A stretch of DNA of 64,000 nucleotides from Hyalella azteca (lineage: Eukaryota; Arthropoda; Malacostraca; Amphipoda; Hyalellidae): contig NW_025947462.1 in assembly GCF_000764305.2 (NCBI RefSeq), forward strand, positions 62,001-126,000, in the 5' to 3' direction. Position 1 is the stretch's first letter; the number at the start of each line of letters is the position of its first letter. Under the pieces are notes generated by a model that ran no database searches, had not been told where the DNA came from, and worked only from the letters and a program-made list of their open reading frames with translations. Shown here in pieces: positions 11,214 to 23,425 of this stretch. Position numbers and translations under genes: made by a program.

Positions 11214-13098
11214 CCGTCAACCAGGGCTACTCGGGACAGTTTCGAGCATTTTTTGTTAATAACTTCTTACGATGAAACATTTCATAAACAAGTTTAGGCT
11301 CATTTTATAGCTCTTTGCGAGGGCTATCGAATGGCATTGTCAAAAAATTCCATATGCTATTCCTAAGGTGCCTGAAGCAAAAAAAAAGAGTGTCCCGAGT
11401 AGCCCCGTCAAACGGGGCTACTTGGGACACTTGAAATAAAACTTCATTTTAAAATGTTTGAAGCATGCAGAGTGTACTCATCCATTACTAGCAGTACCTA
11501 CTCTGAAGTCCTCCTCTTTCATTGTAGATGATGTAGAGGTAGAATAAATGACATTTTCAGTGATTTTTACTTGTTTTTCCTTTATTGATATTACCATAAA
11601 CATTAATTACCATCAACTGGGGTGACTTGGGCCCCATTTTTGATTTTGTTTTGTAAACAAAAACGGGGTTGTAAATGCCAGGGTCGTAAATAAAGTCATA
11701 AACGCCTCACTCACTCACTCACCTTCAACGCATAGTGGCAAACCAGAGAATTTTTAGAATCAGTTCATTTTTAATTTCCTCATTTACTCAAGATATGAAC
11801 AAATTTCTTATGTATGATAATGCTGGTATCCATGATACTTTACTGGTCTACTTATGGGACTCAAAAATGAACTTGAGGTAGAGTCTAAAAAACTCTCTGC
11901 TTTGCCACTAAGCGCCTGAGTGAATTTGGCCATCGTTTATGACCCCACTTTTGTTTGCAAAACAAAATAAAAAACGCGGCCAAAGTCACCCCAGTTGACG
12001 GTACCATATTATTGATGGGATATTACTGTATTATTGATGTGATATTACCGTCTCCATGAACATGCCATTGAGCATTTACAAGAACCTTGTCCACTGCAAG
12101 CTTCATATCAGCAGCCTTATAGCATTTTTTCTGTATCTGTAAGCTCACAGGATGGCTTGTAATTTCACACCATTTCAATTGGGTTGAGTGAATTTACTAT
12201 AAAAAAAATATAACTCAGTGCTCACTGCAGTGAGTGACAGAGAGCGCATTTTCTCATCGACAAAAACTTGAGGTCACAGACGAACGGACAGACAGACAGA
12301 CGGACATGGCAAGCACAATAGTGCTCGTTTATGCGTCATGCGCTCATTTATGCGCCATTTTAATTGGGTTAAGTGAATTTACTATGAAAGAAAAGATCAT
12401 GAAAAACATACCTGAAACAGAAAGGAATGCTTTAGTGACAACCGTCATATATTTTGGAGAAATAAATCATAGTTTAGGTTGATTACTTTTCATTCTATGC
12501 TGCCCGGTGCACAATTACTATATATATAGCATTCTATGCACAATTTTGTGACGACTGATGATGCACTAATTTTTTGATAAGTGAAATTATTTTTTGCCGA
12601 GCGAGGTAAATGTAATCAATATTCTTTGTTTTTAATCCATTTTTTTCTTAACTAGACCCTTTGCTTACTGAGGTTCTACTGTAAATACGTTTTTGGGGGT
12701 GTCCCGAATAGCCCCGGGGGGTGTCCCAAGTAGCCCCGCCGTGCGGAATGGCTGCCATTTTTTTGGGAATGAGATGGGACAATTCCGTCAATTACGTTTT
12801 CAAGCCGACACCTGGGTGCATCTTTTATGTAAGTAAAATTTTTTAATCCGGCGAATATTTTTTTAGCTACAGATCTTAGCAGAAGTAACTTTTCAAAATA
12901 GCGTTTTTCACCATTGTTTTCAGGAATTTTTCAAAGCTAGTAAATGTAGTATTTTTCAACTTCCTTTATACTACATAGATAGAAAAAATGTTGACGTTTA
13001 CGCCACTATATTTAGTTTTGCAATATTCCAATTAGTTTTGCTACTATAACAGTTTTACGCCATGTCGGAGGACTGTCCCGAGTAGCCCCGGTTGATGG
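11214..13098. mobile_element. Longest CCGTCAA element, with a nested MITE
   Basis: The left end is CCGTCAACCAGGGCTACTCGGGAC and the right end is its inverse, GTCCCGAGTAGCCCCGGTTGATGG. A second internal end pair at 11390-11430 forms a 17-bp stem with a 7-nt loop (GTCAAAC). A separate 396-bp element is nested at 11608-12003. There is no transposase frame. It also carries, at about 12216-12340, a segment shared with 63230-63400. Confidence 0.6.
11608..12003. mobile_element. Nested 396-bp MITE
   Basis: The terminal inverted repeat TACCATCAACTGGGGTGACTTGG is answered at the right end by CAAAGTCACCCCAGTTGACGGTA. It interrupts a stretch that is continuous in the other copies. Its interior (about 11735-11935) is shared with 14180-14385, including the text GATAATGCTGGTATCCATGA. 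Confidence 0.75.
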
Positions 13099-13109
13099 AA
13101 TGTCATAGA

Positions 13110-13838
13110 TAGAATTGAGCACTGGGCAACAAAGAATGAGAAGTAACTAACCTAAACTAAGATGCATTTCTCAAAAAAATTTGATGGTTGTCACTAAAAT
13201 ATTCCGTCCTGTTTCTGGTACCTATGTCTTTTACATTTTTTTCTTTTTTTGTTATAGTGAAATCACTTGACTTGATTAAAACTGTGCAAAATTACAAATC
13301 ATCCTCTAAGCTGACAGATACAGAAGAAATGCTATATGGCTGCTGATATGAAGCTTGCAGTGGATAAGGCCATTGTCCATGCTCAATGGCATGTCCATGG
13401 ATACAGTAGTATCACATTAATAATATGGTAATTAATGCCTATGGTAATATTATATCAATGAAGGAAAAAAACCAAGTAAAAATCACAGAAAATTTCATTT
13501 ATTCTACATTTACATTGTCTACAAAAGAAGAGGAGGATTTCAGAGTACTGTTATTAATAGATGAGTACACTCTGCATGCTTCAAATGTTTAAAATTGAGT
13601 TTTATTTCAAGTGTCCCTTTTTACCCCCATTTCCAGATTAATCCTGCTCCGGATTCAGGAGCCTTTTATATTGCATCTAGCACCTTGCAAATAGCATATG
13701 GAATTTTTTTGGAGATGCCATACGATAGCTCTTGCAAAGACCTTTAAAATGAGCCCAAACTTGTTTGTGAAATGTTTCATGGTAAGAAGTTATTGACAAA
13801 AAGCTCAAAACCGTCCCTTTTTATCCCATTTGACAGTA
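13110..13838. mobile_element. Left half of a CCGTCAA element, inverted
   Basis: It is the inverse complement of the left part of the longer copies and ends TCCCTTTTTATCCCATTTGACAGTA. It lies back to back with the right end of the previous copy. It is truncated, with no coding capacity. Confidence 0.6.
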
Positions 13839-14766
13839 TATTATTATTCAATTCTCTATTTTTAATTTACTTCATGAATAACAATTTAATATGTTATACT
13901 ATTGTATTGCTTTGCTTTGCCAACTGCAAGAAAATGGCAATTCACTATGCCTTGTTACTATGATAATAAACAATTGATACTTAAGTAACGTAAATGCTAA
14001 GTTATACTACATTCTAAAAATGAAATCTCAAAAATAATCAAATTTTGAATTATTTATTTGAAGTTAACTTTACATTTATTACAAGAATATCAGTTGAATA
14101 TTTGTGGTGAATAATAATGATCAGAACTGGGCACCCGCACCCTTTAGGCTTTGCCAAGAGCAATAAGTACCACCATCTGCCAAATTCATAGCGGTGAACC
14201 AGTAATTTTTAGAACCAGTTCATTTTTAATTTTCTCATTTACTGAAGATTTCAACCCATTTTGTATGTATGATAATGCTGGTATCCATGATACTTTGCTG
14301 GTCTACTTATAGGACTCAAAATTGAACTTGAAGGAAAGTCTAAAAAAATCTCTGCTTAGCCACTATGTTTTTGCATGAGTGGAACTAAGGCCAAGCTTAA
14401 TATAAAGGAAAAAGTTGAGGGGTGTTGGAATTACCCACAGTGTTGGAATATGGTGCGTTTACCTTACCATCGTGCCCATGGCACCATCTGCCAATTCTAG
14501 AATTGCACCATGTTATCAGCACCTCAGGTGGTCAGCCTGTCAGTATCCAAGTCCAGCAAGCTGCAAGGCAGTTGGAATCTCCCATGCAAGCATGGAAAAC
14601 CTCTACCTTTAGAGCTGCAACTAGAGCTTTTCCACCATTTCTGGTCTGAGTGGTCTCTAGAAACTGGAAACACATGATTCCCACCAGACAAATTACCTCC
14701 TAACTAATTGTTAACAAAAGTGCACAATCAGGCTGCCTGCAAGGTTCCAAATGCATTGAAAATTTT
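13839..14766. repeat. AT-rich spacer with a transposon-derived segment
   Basis: About 14180-14385 matches the interior of the nested MITE at 11735-11935. About 14422-14466 repeats the right end of the 14767-15696 element (GTTGGAATTACCCACAGTGTTGGAATATGG, in pieces). The rest, including short open frames at 14415-14649, shows nothing recognisable. Confidence 0.5.
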
Positions 14767-15696
14767 GTAAACGTGGTACATTCCGACACTTTAAGGACGT
14801 AGCAAAAAATGAATCGCAAAAAAAAACGTACGGGCTACTCAAGTTCTGTTTGCTTTATGTCACTCTCCAAACACCGCACTACACGCCAGCAACAATGAAA
14901 AATCACAAAATGTTGCCATATTTATTTAAAAGCCTTTAGAATGCAAACCTACCAAATCCATATATTCCGACACAAAGCGACACTGTGTGTGACTAAATTT
15001 GGCATTTTGTGAGACTAATTCCGGCAGCACTTCAAACTCAACTAATTCGTAATTCCAACACTCTTGTGTTCAGATTCCGATCGCAGTGCGAGTTGTATTG
15101 GAATACAACACATCTTGGAATTAGAACACTATTGAATATTGAACACTACTTATTTAGGCTTTTAATCAAGAGCTATTAAGCTTTTAATTAGGAAAATTTT
15201 AATTTTTGCACACGGCTTGGAATGAGCTGTATGTGTCTAATTCCAAGCTGTGTTGGAATTAGTTTTTATGTGTCTATGACCGTCTCTTAACTTAATCATC
15301 TATTAATTTATTTACGACCTGAAATCAGCTAATACAAGTATACTTAAAGGATTCCTAATATATTCACAGACTTATTTAAAAGTCTCAAACCATAATATTC
15401 TTTCTACATTAACAGTTTATCATTATTTGGTAGAGCAAGGTCAACTATCAACTTTGACAAGTTTTTTGATGTTCTTGACTTCTCGCTGGGTGACGCGCAC
15501 TGTTTCTCTTTGGATCTCAACATTTTTCCGCCAGACAGCCCAGACCTAGTGTTTTGGCAATAGTATGGCGTGCAAAAGTATGACGTCACTATTTCAACCA
15601 TCAACGAATGCATGGAACTAAGAAAAAAATTAATATAAAGGAGAAAAGTCGAGAAGTGTCGGAATTACCCCCGATGTTGGAATATACCGCGTTTAC
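14767..15696. mobile_element. 930-bp element with GTAAACG ends
   Basis: The left end reads GTAAACGTGGTACATTCCGACA and the right end inversely reads GTGTCGG...GGAATATACCGCGTTTAC, an inverted repeat of about 20 bp. A further solo end lies at 14422-14466. The interior contains several TTGGAAT words and no gene. Family unknown. Confidence 0.55.
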
Positions 15697-16229
15697 CCTT
15701 TGTCACATTGTAGCTGCAAAATTTCAGAAACAAGTAGGGAAATTCCAATCCTGCACGGTCCCAGTCCCATGTTGAATTGAAGTTTGAACCAACTTCAACT
15801 CCTTATGGGAACAAAGACCACAGGCACAAAAATATAGGTATGATGATAAAGCTAAAATTTAAATAAATAAAAATATGAATAAAAATGATTAAATAATATT
15901 TAAATAACTTGAGTTTTCAGCTAAGCAGACTTGCAAAGTGATAGTGGCATTATTACTGGCATACCTAGCTACATCTGGTCTGAAGGACTAGAAGGAGAAA
16001 GAAATAGAATTAAATTTGAAAACAAAATTATTGCAGGTAAATACTAAATGCAAATCATTCGATAAACCATTCACCGGTTTTTAAAGAGCTAAAATGTTAC
16101 TCATGCCTTCATCGCGAACCGGCGGACGCAACTGACTTTCTTCTTCTTTAATTGGAATTTATGGAGGCCTCTGAAGACTGGTTCAATGTGGCCCCATGTC
16201 AGAACAGTTCAAGGAATTTGACTGAATTT
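15697..16229. other. Spacer, nothing recognised
   Basis: The sequence is unique-looking and AT-rich, without arrays or plausible exons. Confidence 0.4.
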
Positions 16230-16329
16230 TGTTTTCAGGTACAAAATTGGGTGTCTTGAAAAAAACTCAAGATTTCTCAATGGCTGAAAGGCTACAGAAC
16301 GGGGCAACCAAAGTGGAGACCACACCGGG

Positions 16330-16560
16330 GCAGAGAGCACCACTCCAGGGCAGATAGCCCCCCTCCAGGGCAGATAGCCCCACTCCCTGAGTACCAGGAG
16401 TGGAGCAGTGAGTTGCGGGTTCGATCCCAGCTCTATGCGCCAGTTTCTGGTCAGAATCGGCGAGGAGGCCGGGCGGTTAAGCACTGCAGAATTGTAGCAG
16501 TGAGTTACGTGTTCGAGACCGCAACAAGCTGTCAATGTTCTGTGATATTAAGAATAGGCG
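16330..16560 (+). mobile_element. tRNA-derived SINE remnants (two tRNA-like units)
   Basis: The region contains a B-box-like GGGTTCGATCCCAGC at about 16415. It then has an A-box-like GGCCGGGCGGTTAAGCAC at about 16469 followed by a second B-box-like GTGTTCGAGACCG at about 16509. Spacing and words match internal RNA polymerase III promoters of Leu/Ser-type tRNAs, but no cloverleaf closes, so this is SINE-like rather than a working tRNA. It is preceded by about three copies of a 20-bp repeat (ccagggcagatagccc) at 16330-16390. Confidence 0.5.
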
Positions 16561-16599
16561 ACAGACCTACGGACTAGTAAACGCTGAAATCGCTTTATT

Positions 16600-16960
16600 A
16601 TCATTTTGTTATTATTAATATTATTATTATTAACAATTAATAACATAGGGTGAACAACAGTAGAGCCGTGTGTGTTAAGTAGAGCCGTGTTTTAAGTAGA
16701 GGCGTGTATATTCATCAATGCAGGGCGTGTTCTGTATACCAAGGTTGATTGATTGATGCCGGTTTGGAGGTGAAAAAGAAGTCATGCGTCGACCACTTGT
16801 AACACCTGGACTCAGCAATGATTATTTAAAACATTTCTTCATCTTTCATTTTCAATTTAATTCCTCTTTCCATTGGTGCATGCTCTCCACGTTGTCGTTG
16901 GTTTCTCATGATGTGTAGCGATCAGAGGGAAATTGCCATTAGGTCCAGTATTCTTCATTG
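16600..16960. other. TTA/ATT microsatellite and spacer
   Basis: A TTATTATTA tract lies at about 16600-16640, followed by short repeats of tagagccgtgt and unremarkable sequence up to the end of the retrotransposon. Confidence 0.5.
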
Positions 16961-16961
16961 A

Positions 16962-19900
16962 CTATAAGGTAGTTAGACGACCAGTTTGTGTGAGATACGC
17001 AGCAGTTGCTCGCACTATGGAGTGCTGAACTCTTCTGGGGTAATTTCCTCCACCGAGAAGCACACGCACAGAAATGTGAGGGACTCCCAGGGCATTGATG
17101 CTTGACACCATCACCTGTCTCTCATGATCATATAGGGCACATATCAGGAGGAAGTGTTCAATTGTTTCTTCTACCCCACAGTGCAGGCACATGGGAGTGT
17201 CAGCCATCCCAAAACGATGGAGGTAAGAACGAACCCCAACATGTCCCAGACGAAGGCGTGTTAAGACTAGGTACTGAAATACGGCGAGGGTGACAAGCAA
17301 TCCATGGCACTGGAGACAACCCTGAGCGAATGGAAGCAAGATGATAGCCCCGTCCATCTGTAGCCACCGCAGAGACCCAATCCAACTCCCAAAAACTAAG
17401 GAAGCCTGACCGAAGCATAGCAAGGGCATCCGAGCAAGGTAGAGGGAATAAGGCAGAGTGATGCAGATGATGCCCCAGTTTGGCAGCAGCATCAGCACGT
17501 TCATTACCAACAATGCCTGTGTGGGCCTTGACCCACTGCAAATGTACAGACTTTGAATCATTCAGCCGTAATAGCAGCTCACGGATGCCATGGACAAGAT
17601 TACAACAAGTGCCAGTGGGTGATTGCAATAGCCGCAAAGCTACAAGAGCGTCAGAACAGATGACCCATTCAGGGAAAGAGTCAATTTCAATGAGCCTCAG
17701 GGCCTGCAAAATTGCAATCAGTTCAGCAGACAACACACTGTGAGCCGGATTCAACCTCCAAGCCGCAGCCTGTTTCCTGGACGGAACATAGAGTCCACAT
17801 GAAGTAGATGGGCCATCAAGAAATTTTGAGCCATCACAATAAATTGCTTTGTGATTAGGATATTTTGCATCCAGATGAGCAGTAAAGAGGCAAGGTGTAG
17901 CAACCTCAGAACTTGATAGGAAATCAAGGCAAATGAGAGAAGACAGACAGCGCCAAGGCGGAACTGGATCGAACACAGGAGTGGGATAACCACGACAAAA
18001 AGGAAGGCCCAGATCATGTAATATCTGTGAGCCACATTGAAGAGCTGAAGGTGTGTCACCAAGCACAACTACGGAGGTTCTATCCCCGTTTGGGCGATAC
18101 TTAAGGCGAATATACATACTGGCAGTAAGATAGCTGCGTCTCAAAATCAGAGGAGGAACATACCCTCCACATGAAGGGACATTAGGGGTGTGGTCCATTG
18201 AGCTCCAAGTATAAGCCGCAGGCAGGCATTCTGCAGGATCTCAAGCCGCTTTAGTTGCGAAGAAGAAGCTGTTCCATAAAGTACACTTCCGTAATCTATC
18301 TTGGCTCTTATAAATGCACAGTAAAATAAGCGCAAGAAACGGGAACTTGCACCCCAGTTAGGGGAAGCCATATGCTTGAGCAAATCCATACGCCGCATCA
18401 CATCAACCCGCAGGTGAGTGAGATGAGGGACCCATTTGAGGCATGGGGCATCAAGCCTCATTCCAAGCAGCTTATGCTGGCATCAGGCTTGGTGATGATA
18501 CTGCAGTACTGGTACCTTCACTCGTTTAGTAGTAAAGTACTGGAAGACAGTTTTTTGGATGTTCACAACAAAGCCCTATGTTTCACAGTATGAATGCAAT
18601 TCATCCAAGTATCTCTGCATGAGAGATTTGGCAGCATGCATAGTTGGGCTCCGGCAACAAATGGTGATATCATCAGCATACAGCAACACCTCTATCCCTG
18701 CAAGCTGCGGGACATCCATTAGCATGAGATTGAAAAGGAGAGGACTCAAAACAGCACCTTGGGGCACCCCTGCCAACAAGGGAAGTGAATCTGATAGCAT
18801 TCCATTCACTCTAACACGGGCAGAGCGAGAGGTCAAGTAAGCATGAAGCCATCGTGACATAGCACCATTTAGTCTAGCTCGGGCCAGCTTGTAGAGAAGC
18901 CCATCAATCCATACCTTATCAAAGGCTCCCTGCAGGTCTATATAAACAACCAAGCATACCTCAGATGCTGCTTGAGCAGTGCGTATATGACTCTCCAGTC
19001 TAATGAGGACATCCATTGTTCCCTGTTGTTGTCGAAATCCACACTGACTTGCTGACAGGAGCTCCATGCGATCAACAATGTACTCTAGGCGAGCAGCTAC
19101 CAACCGTTCCAGCAGCTTTCCAAGACATGACAGCAGTGTTATTGGCCGGTAGGATGAAGGAAGTGAAGGATCTTTGCCAGGTTTCAGGATTGGAAGAACT
19201 ACTCCCTCCTTCCAAGAAGTAGGGAGGATACCAAGTTGGAAGCTTTGATTAAACAAAGCCAAAATAGATCCATGGTGCTCAGAACTTAAGGCTTTCAGGA
19301 AGCTATTATGGATGTCATCTCCACCTGGCGAGGTCATCCTCATCCGGCTCATGGCTTTGGTCAGCTCTTCACTAGTGAATGGTGAGTTATAGTCACCGCC
19401 ATCAGCCCAGCTACTAACAATCAGATTATGTAAGTTTGCTGGGGCCTGTATTTGACCACTCTGCCCAGAGTCCTGAAAAGTGCGACAAAATAAATTTGCT
19501 TTGGCAAGAGTGGTATGCAGCAAGTTTCCACCATCCACTACAGGGTAGGCAGGCATGATGTAACGGGAGCGCATTAAACGTATCTTTCTCCATGCCACTC
19601 CAATAGGAGTGGTATATGCAATTTTGGAAAGGAATTCCCGCTTATGCTTCAAGACAACATTACGGGCTACAGCCTGACAACGCTTGTATTCTATTAGGTT
19701 AGCCTGTGTTGGATGTCTTTCCAGAGTTCTTCGAGCATGTCGCCTGTTCCTAATTGCCTCTCCACAAGCTTCATCCCACCAGGGAGAAGTCAGATGCCTT
19801 GATTGCTTTCCGGTGGTTTGGGGATGCAGGCAGATGCAGCATCTATAATTCGAGAGGTCACATCTGCTGTCAAATCTTCAATGGATGTTGGTTGTAGCAA

Positions 19901-20719
19901 GGTGGAAGAAGAAACACCTCTAGAGAAATTCTTCAAACTTTCACTGGTTATCTTCCACTGTTGAACTGGTAGTGATGAAAGAACATGAAGAGGAATTGTT
20001 GAAGATGCTGATATTGGATAGTGGTCACTGCCAACGTCTCTAAGACGATTTAAATGGAAGTATGGAGCAACATCTGATGACAAAATAAACAAGTCCAGGC
20101 AGCTGCCCCTCCCAGTTCTTCTGTCTATATATGTATGAAAGTCAATTTCATTTAGCAGGGTCAAAGGTGTTGTTAGGAGTAATTGCTCAAGAGATTGCCC
20201 AGTGAAATCTGATCGGTTGCAAATAGAGGACAAAAGTGGAGAATGGGCATTGAAATCTCTGGTTAATAGATATGGAGGATTTAGCTGATTGCTGTAATGA
20301 GTGAACTCTTGTAAGGTGACTGCTGCATTTGGGTTATAAAGGTTTAGAATAGAGAAGTGATTCCCTGTAGCCAGCCTCAACTTTATTGCCTGTATCTCCA
20401 ATGCTCAACCCCGGTAGTGATCCAAATTTATCTCCTGGAAGCAGAGTGACTGATGTACCAGGATGCATAAACCACCCCCTCCATGTGCAGTTCTATTTGC
20501 CCAGAGACAGTGATATCCTATAAAAGTTGGAAGGTATGCATCTTTGACCCAAGTCTCAGTGAGACACATGACACTTGGCTTTAAACTATACAGTATGAGC
20601 TTTACTTCTGCAAGGCGTGCATATGGACTATTACAATTCATGTTACGACAGATAAGGACATCAGATCGAGGGGAAATTGAGCTATTTTTGGCTTCTTTGG
20701 CGGGTGTTTGGTCGACCAA
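16962..20719 (-). pseudogene. I-like element ORF2: endonuclease, reverse transcriptase, RNase H
   Basis: The APE endonuclease (20719-19790) shows LTETWV, RDFNAHSP and GSDHYPI, with a TGA at 20405-20407. A frameshift near 19800 leads into the PWWDEAC linker. The reverse transcriptase (about 19650-18580) has YIDLQGAFDKVW, PQGAVLSPLLFN and LLYADD. Stops follow at 18576 and about 18484, and a frameshift near 18180. RNase H (about 17900-17480) keeps YCDGS, LSAEL, CSDAL and NERADAAAK. After another frameshift near 17300 the end carries the knuckle CLHCGVEETIEHFLLIC. All catalytic residues are present, but at least six lesions break the protein. Confidence 0.85.
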
Positions 20720-22565
20720 TCTTTCTAGTTGAATTCACTGTTGCTGACATCTCTTTATCTTTATGTGTTTTCTTTCCAGGTCCCAGTACAGGACTTGGAA
20801 TAGAAGGAGATGCTGCAGTCTGGGTTTTACTTCTATTTTTCTTTTGACCATTACGTTTACCTGGAGAGACTGATTCCCTCACTCCACTGCCCTCTGCGTT
20901 CTCTGCAGACATGTCCGAGTCTGAGTCAGAAACTAGTTTGAAGCTTTCATCTACACTTAGGCAGCCAAGATCTTCATCATTAGAGCAAAGTACATTGAGG
21001 CTGGGGGATGACACAGGTACATTAGGAGCCCTCTCAATGGTTTCCAGATCAGCAGCAGAGTTTGTAATAATACTATTTATTGAAGTCGAGGTAAGGGTAA
21101 CACCAAAATGCTTTTGAATGGCATGGTTTATCAAAAAACAAGTCTTGGAAGGAGATTCCTTGTGCAAAGGTAGAGAAAACAAATCCGTCAAGCAGCCCAC
21201 CAGTTTGGAAAGAAATTCAACAGGAGCAAATGCCTTTGGTTCACATGCTGAAACACATGGAGCTTGGTTGAGGTTAGCTGTGGCTGTAGTGCAATTAGAT
21301 TTATCAACCAAGGGCTGACTTGAAACAACTTGACTATATGATGGAGAAGAATATCCTTGAACTGGACTATTCAACTGATGGTGGACATCAGCCAACACTT
21401 GCACATTGCGCTTTCCCCAAAATCCCTGCCCATGTCTCCTCTCCAAACATTCTGAATTTGTTGGCAGATGATTAGGACTCACATTACTTGTGTTCTTGAA
21501 TCTTGCTTGTCATGCATGCCCTGGGGCCCTATCACACTCTGGGAAGTTGGCTTTATGCGGTCCACCACAGTTGGCACATTTCGGCTGTTTACTTGTACAT
21601 TCCCTATAGTAATGTTCCCCAGCACATACAAGACATCTCCTCTTGCTTGTACAGCCATCTGCCGAGTGGCCATATCGTTGACAACGATAGCATTGCAAAG
21701 GAGGAAAGGAGCATGGGTGGACCGAGTAGGCAACATATCCAATTTTCATTCTACTGGGGAGCTCTCTGCCCTCAAAAACCACTCTTATTGAGGTAGAAGG
21801 CACTCGCTTACCTTCTAGGTTCCTGGTCAGTCTTTCCATCTTGACAAATTTACCAGGACCATCCACCTGAACTCTCCTCTCCATGGCATTTATGTCAGCT
21901 TCAATGTCAACAGGAGTGATGACTCCATAACAATACTTCCCTTGATTAGGTTGGGAGCACTTAACTGACCATGGGCCAAGCTGAGTCATTTGCAAAAGAG
22001 AGGCAATATCCTCTTCACTGCCATCAAATAGCTGGACGGCAATCAAACCTTTTCTGCGGTTCACTCAAATATCTTCCATACTCATGGTTGAAAATGGTGG
22101 TGCTTCCAGTACTGAGCAGAGCTGCTCTGGTGAGGTCAGCATCCGTTTAGAGCCATCATCTGCTGGGCGGATGAGGACCACCCAGGAATCTTGTTGATCA
22201 GTTGAGGTGGGCAAGTGCAATGATTGCGATCCAGCAACATTGGTATTCGTATTCCTCTGCGAAGATTTCACTATGGGAGCTGAGATCGTTCCAGTATTGG
22301 GCCGCTTCTTTGTATCTCCTGACATTTCTTCAATGGCATCAGGCGCACTCTTGCACTTCCGACAAGCTGCTCCACTTTCTGATGAATCGCCATCTTGGGA
22401 TGGAGAAGGAGTTGCTTCTTTTCTGATAATAATCTCAGTTTCACAGAAATGTCTGAGTTGCGAATCGGTCATTGTAAACTCTGATGCGTTTGGTGAAGCA
22501 CCAGGATCAATGAGATCTTGACCCTCAGATGAATTAATCATTGAGGTATCGTTAGTCACTTTCAC
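20682..22565 (-). pseudogene. I-like element ORF1 (gag-like), two in-frame TGA codons
   Basis: The whole 628-codon span stays in one frame and is interrupted only by TGA at 22065-22067 and 21510-21512. The N-terminal third is Ser/Thr-rich. The middle holds three zinc-knuckle-like blocks: CYRCQRYGHSADGC, CLVCAGEHYYREC and CANCGGPHKANFPEC. These normally bind the element RNA. The C-terminal third is long, Ser-rich and ends in a basic stretch (KIGRPNTRQRSQK). Both stops are a C-to-T change away from CGA, consistent with decay at methylated CpG. Confidence 0.8.
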
Positions 22566-22689
22566 AAATCACAATTATAAGGAAACTTACTTACTTGGTT
22601 AAGATACGGCACAGCACCGAGGAAGGTATTAGCACCCCCTCTCCGCCTCGTTTTCAAATCGAGTCCAGTAGTTGGGTCTTGCGCAGAAA

Positions 22690-23425
22690 TTGTATTATCA
22701 TTTTGGGGTGAAATGGTGGTGAGAAAAGAGTGCTCAGAGAGAAAGGGAGGTTCAGTTGCTGACAGGCTGTGTGCAAGGTGTGTTGTTATTGAGTGTATAA
22801 TGGGCAGTTGATGAAGATGTTTTTTATTGTTTGTTGGCAATGGCAGGAGGAGCATGTAAGCCGTGGGGACTTAGTGAACAGGTGGCTGTGTGTGAGGAGG
22901 CATGTTTCCAGTCCTAGGCAGGTGATGGCTACTTGTTGGGGTCGGGGAAGTTCTGTAGGGGTGAGTGAGTCAAGTTTTGGGTTTTACTTGATGTGGGCAG
23001 GTAGGGTTGACCAGGCAGTACGCCAAACGCTGCAGTAGTGCTTAGCGATCTCGACTTTCCAGTCTCTCGTGCCCAAGGCAAGGTTGGTCGTGTTGGCTAA
23101 ATTCAGTGCTGCTCGTGCCAGAGCATCTGCAGCAACATTGCCTGCGATGCCACAGTGTCCTGGCACCCACTCAAGCGTTAGTTTTCTGATTGTGAGTTGG
23201 CTGCATGCCTCAATGATCCATGGTGGGTGCCATGATCCAGTGCGTGGGTGCGACGTTGGAGCACAGGGCTGATATACAGCTGAGTGAGTCACTGAAAACG
23301 ACAAAGTTGCCAGGTAATGTTGAGATAAATTTGATGGCGCAGTAAATGGCATAGAGTTCAGAGGTGAATATTGAGGTGTCGGGTGGAAGTTTGGCTTGCA
23401 GGTTGAAGTTTATGGAGTAGAAGGC
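22690..23425 (-). pseudogene. RNase H end of a second non-LTR retrotransposon
   Basis: Minus-strand frames at 23210-23548 and 22984-23352 give FTSELYAIYCAI, FSDSLSCISAL and WVPGHCGIAGNVAADALARAA. These are the E, D and terminal D-containing motifs of a retroelement RNase H. Sequence differs from the RNase H at 17.5-17.9 kb, so this is a different family. Only the 3' portion is present, truncated by the insertion or joining at about 23425. Confidence 0.7.

Larger units (their letters stand above)
16900..22690 (-). mobile_element. I-like non-LTR retrotransposon, nearly full length, inactivated
   Basis: The order on the minus strand is ORF1 (22565-20682) with gag-type zinc knuckles. ORF2 (20719-16962) follows with APE endonuclease, reverse transcriptase, RNase H and a terminal Cys/His knuckle. 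RNase H after the reverse transcriptase is the hallmark of the I group. ORF1 and ORF2 overlap slightly. About 22570-22690 looks like 5' untranslated sequence. Frameshifts and in-frame stops show the copy is dead. A piece of its ORF1 is duplicated at 23426-23706. Confidence 0.85.

Noticed and set aside
16395..16545. Functional tRNA gene
   Set aside because: A- and B-box-like words are present, but no complete cloverleaf or anticodon arm could be folded.
20405..22067. UGA recoding (selenocysteine or reassigned code)
   Set aside because: Host genes in the window use TGA as a plausible stop (SARM short exon). The retrotransposon TGAs fit CpG decay and sit beside frameshifts.
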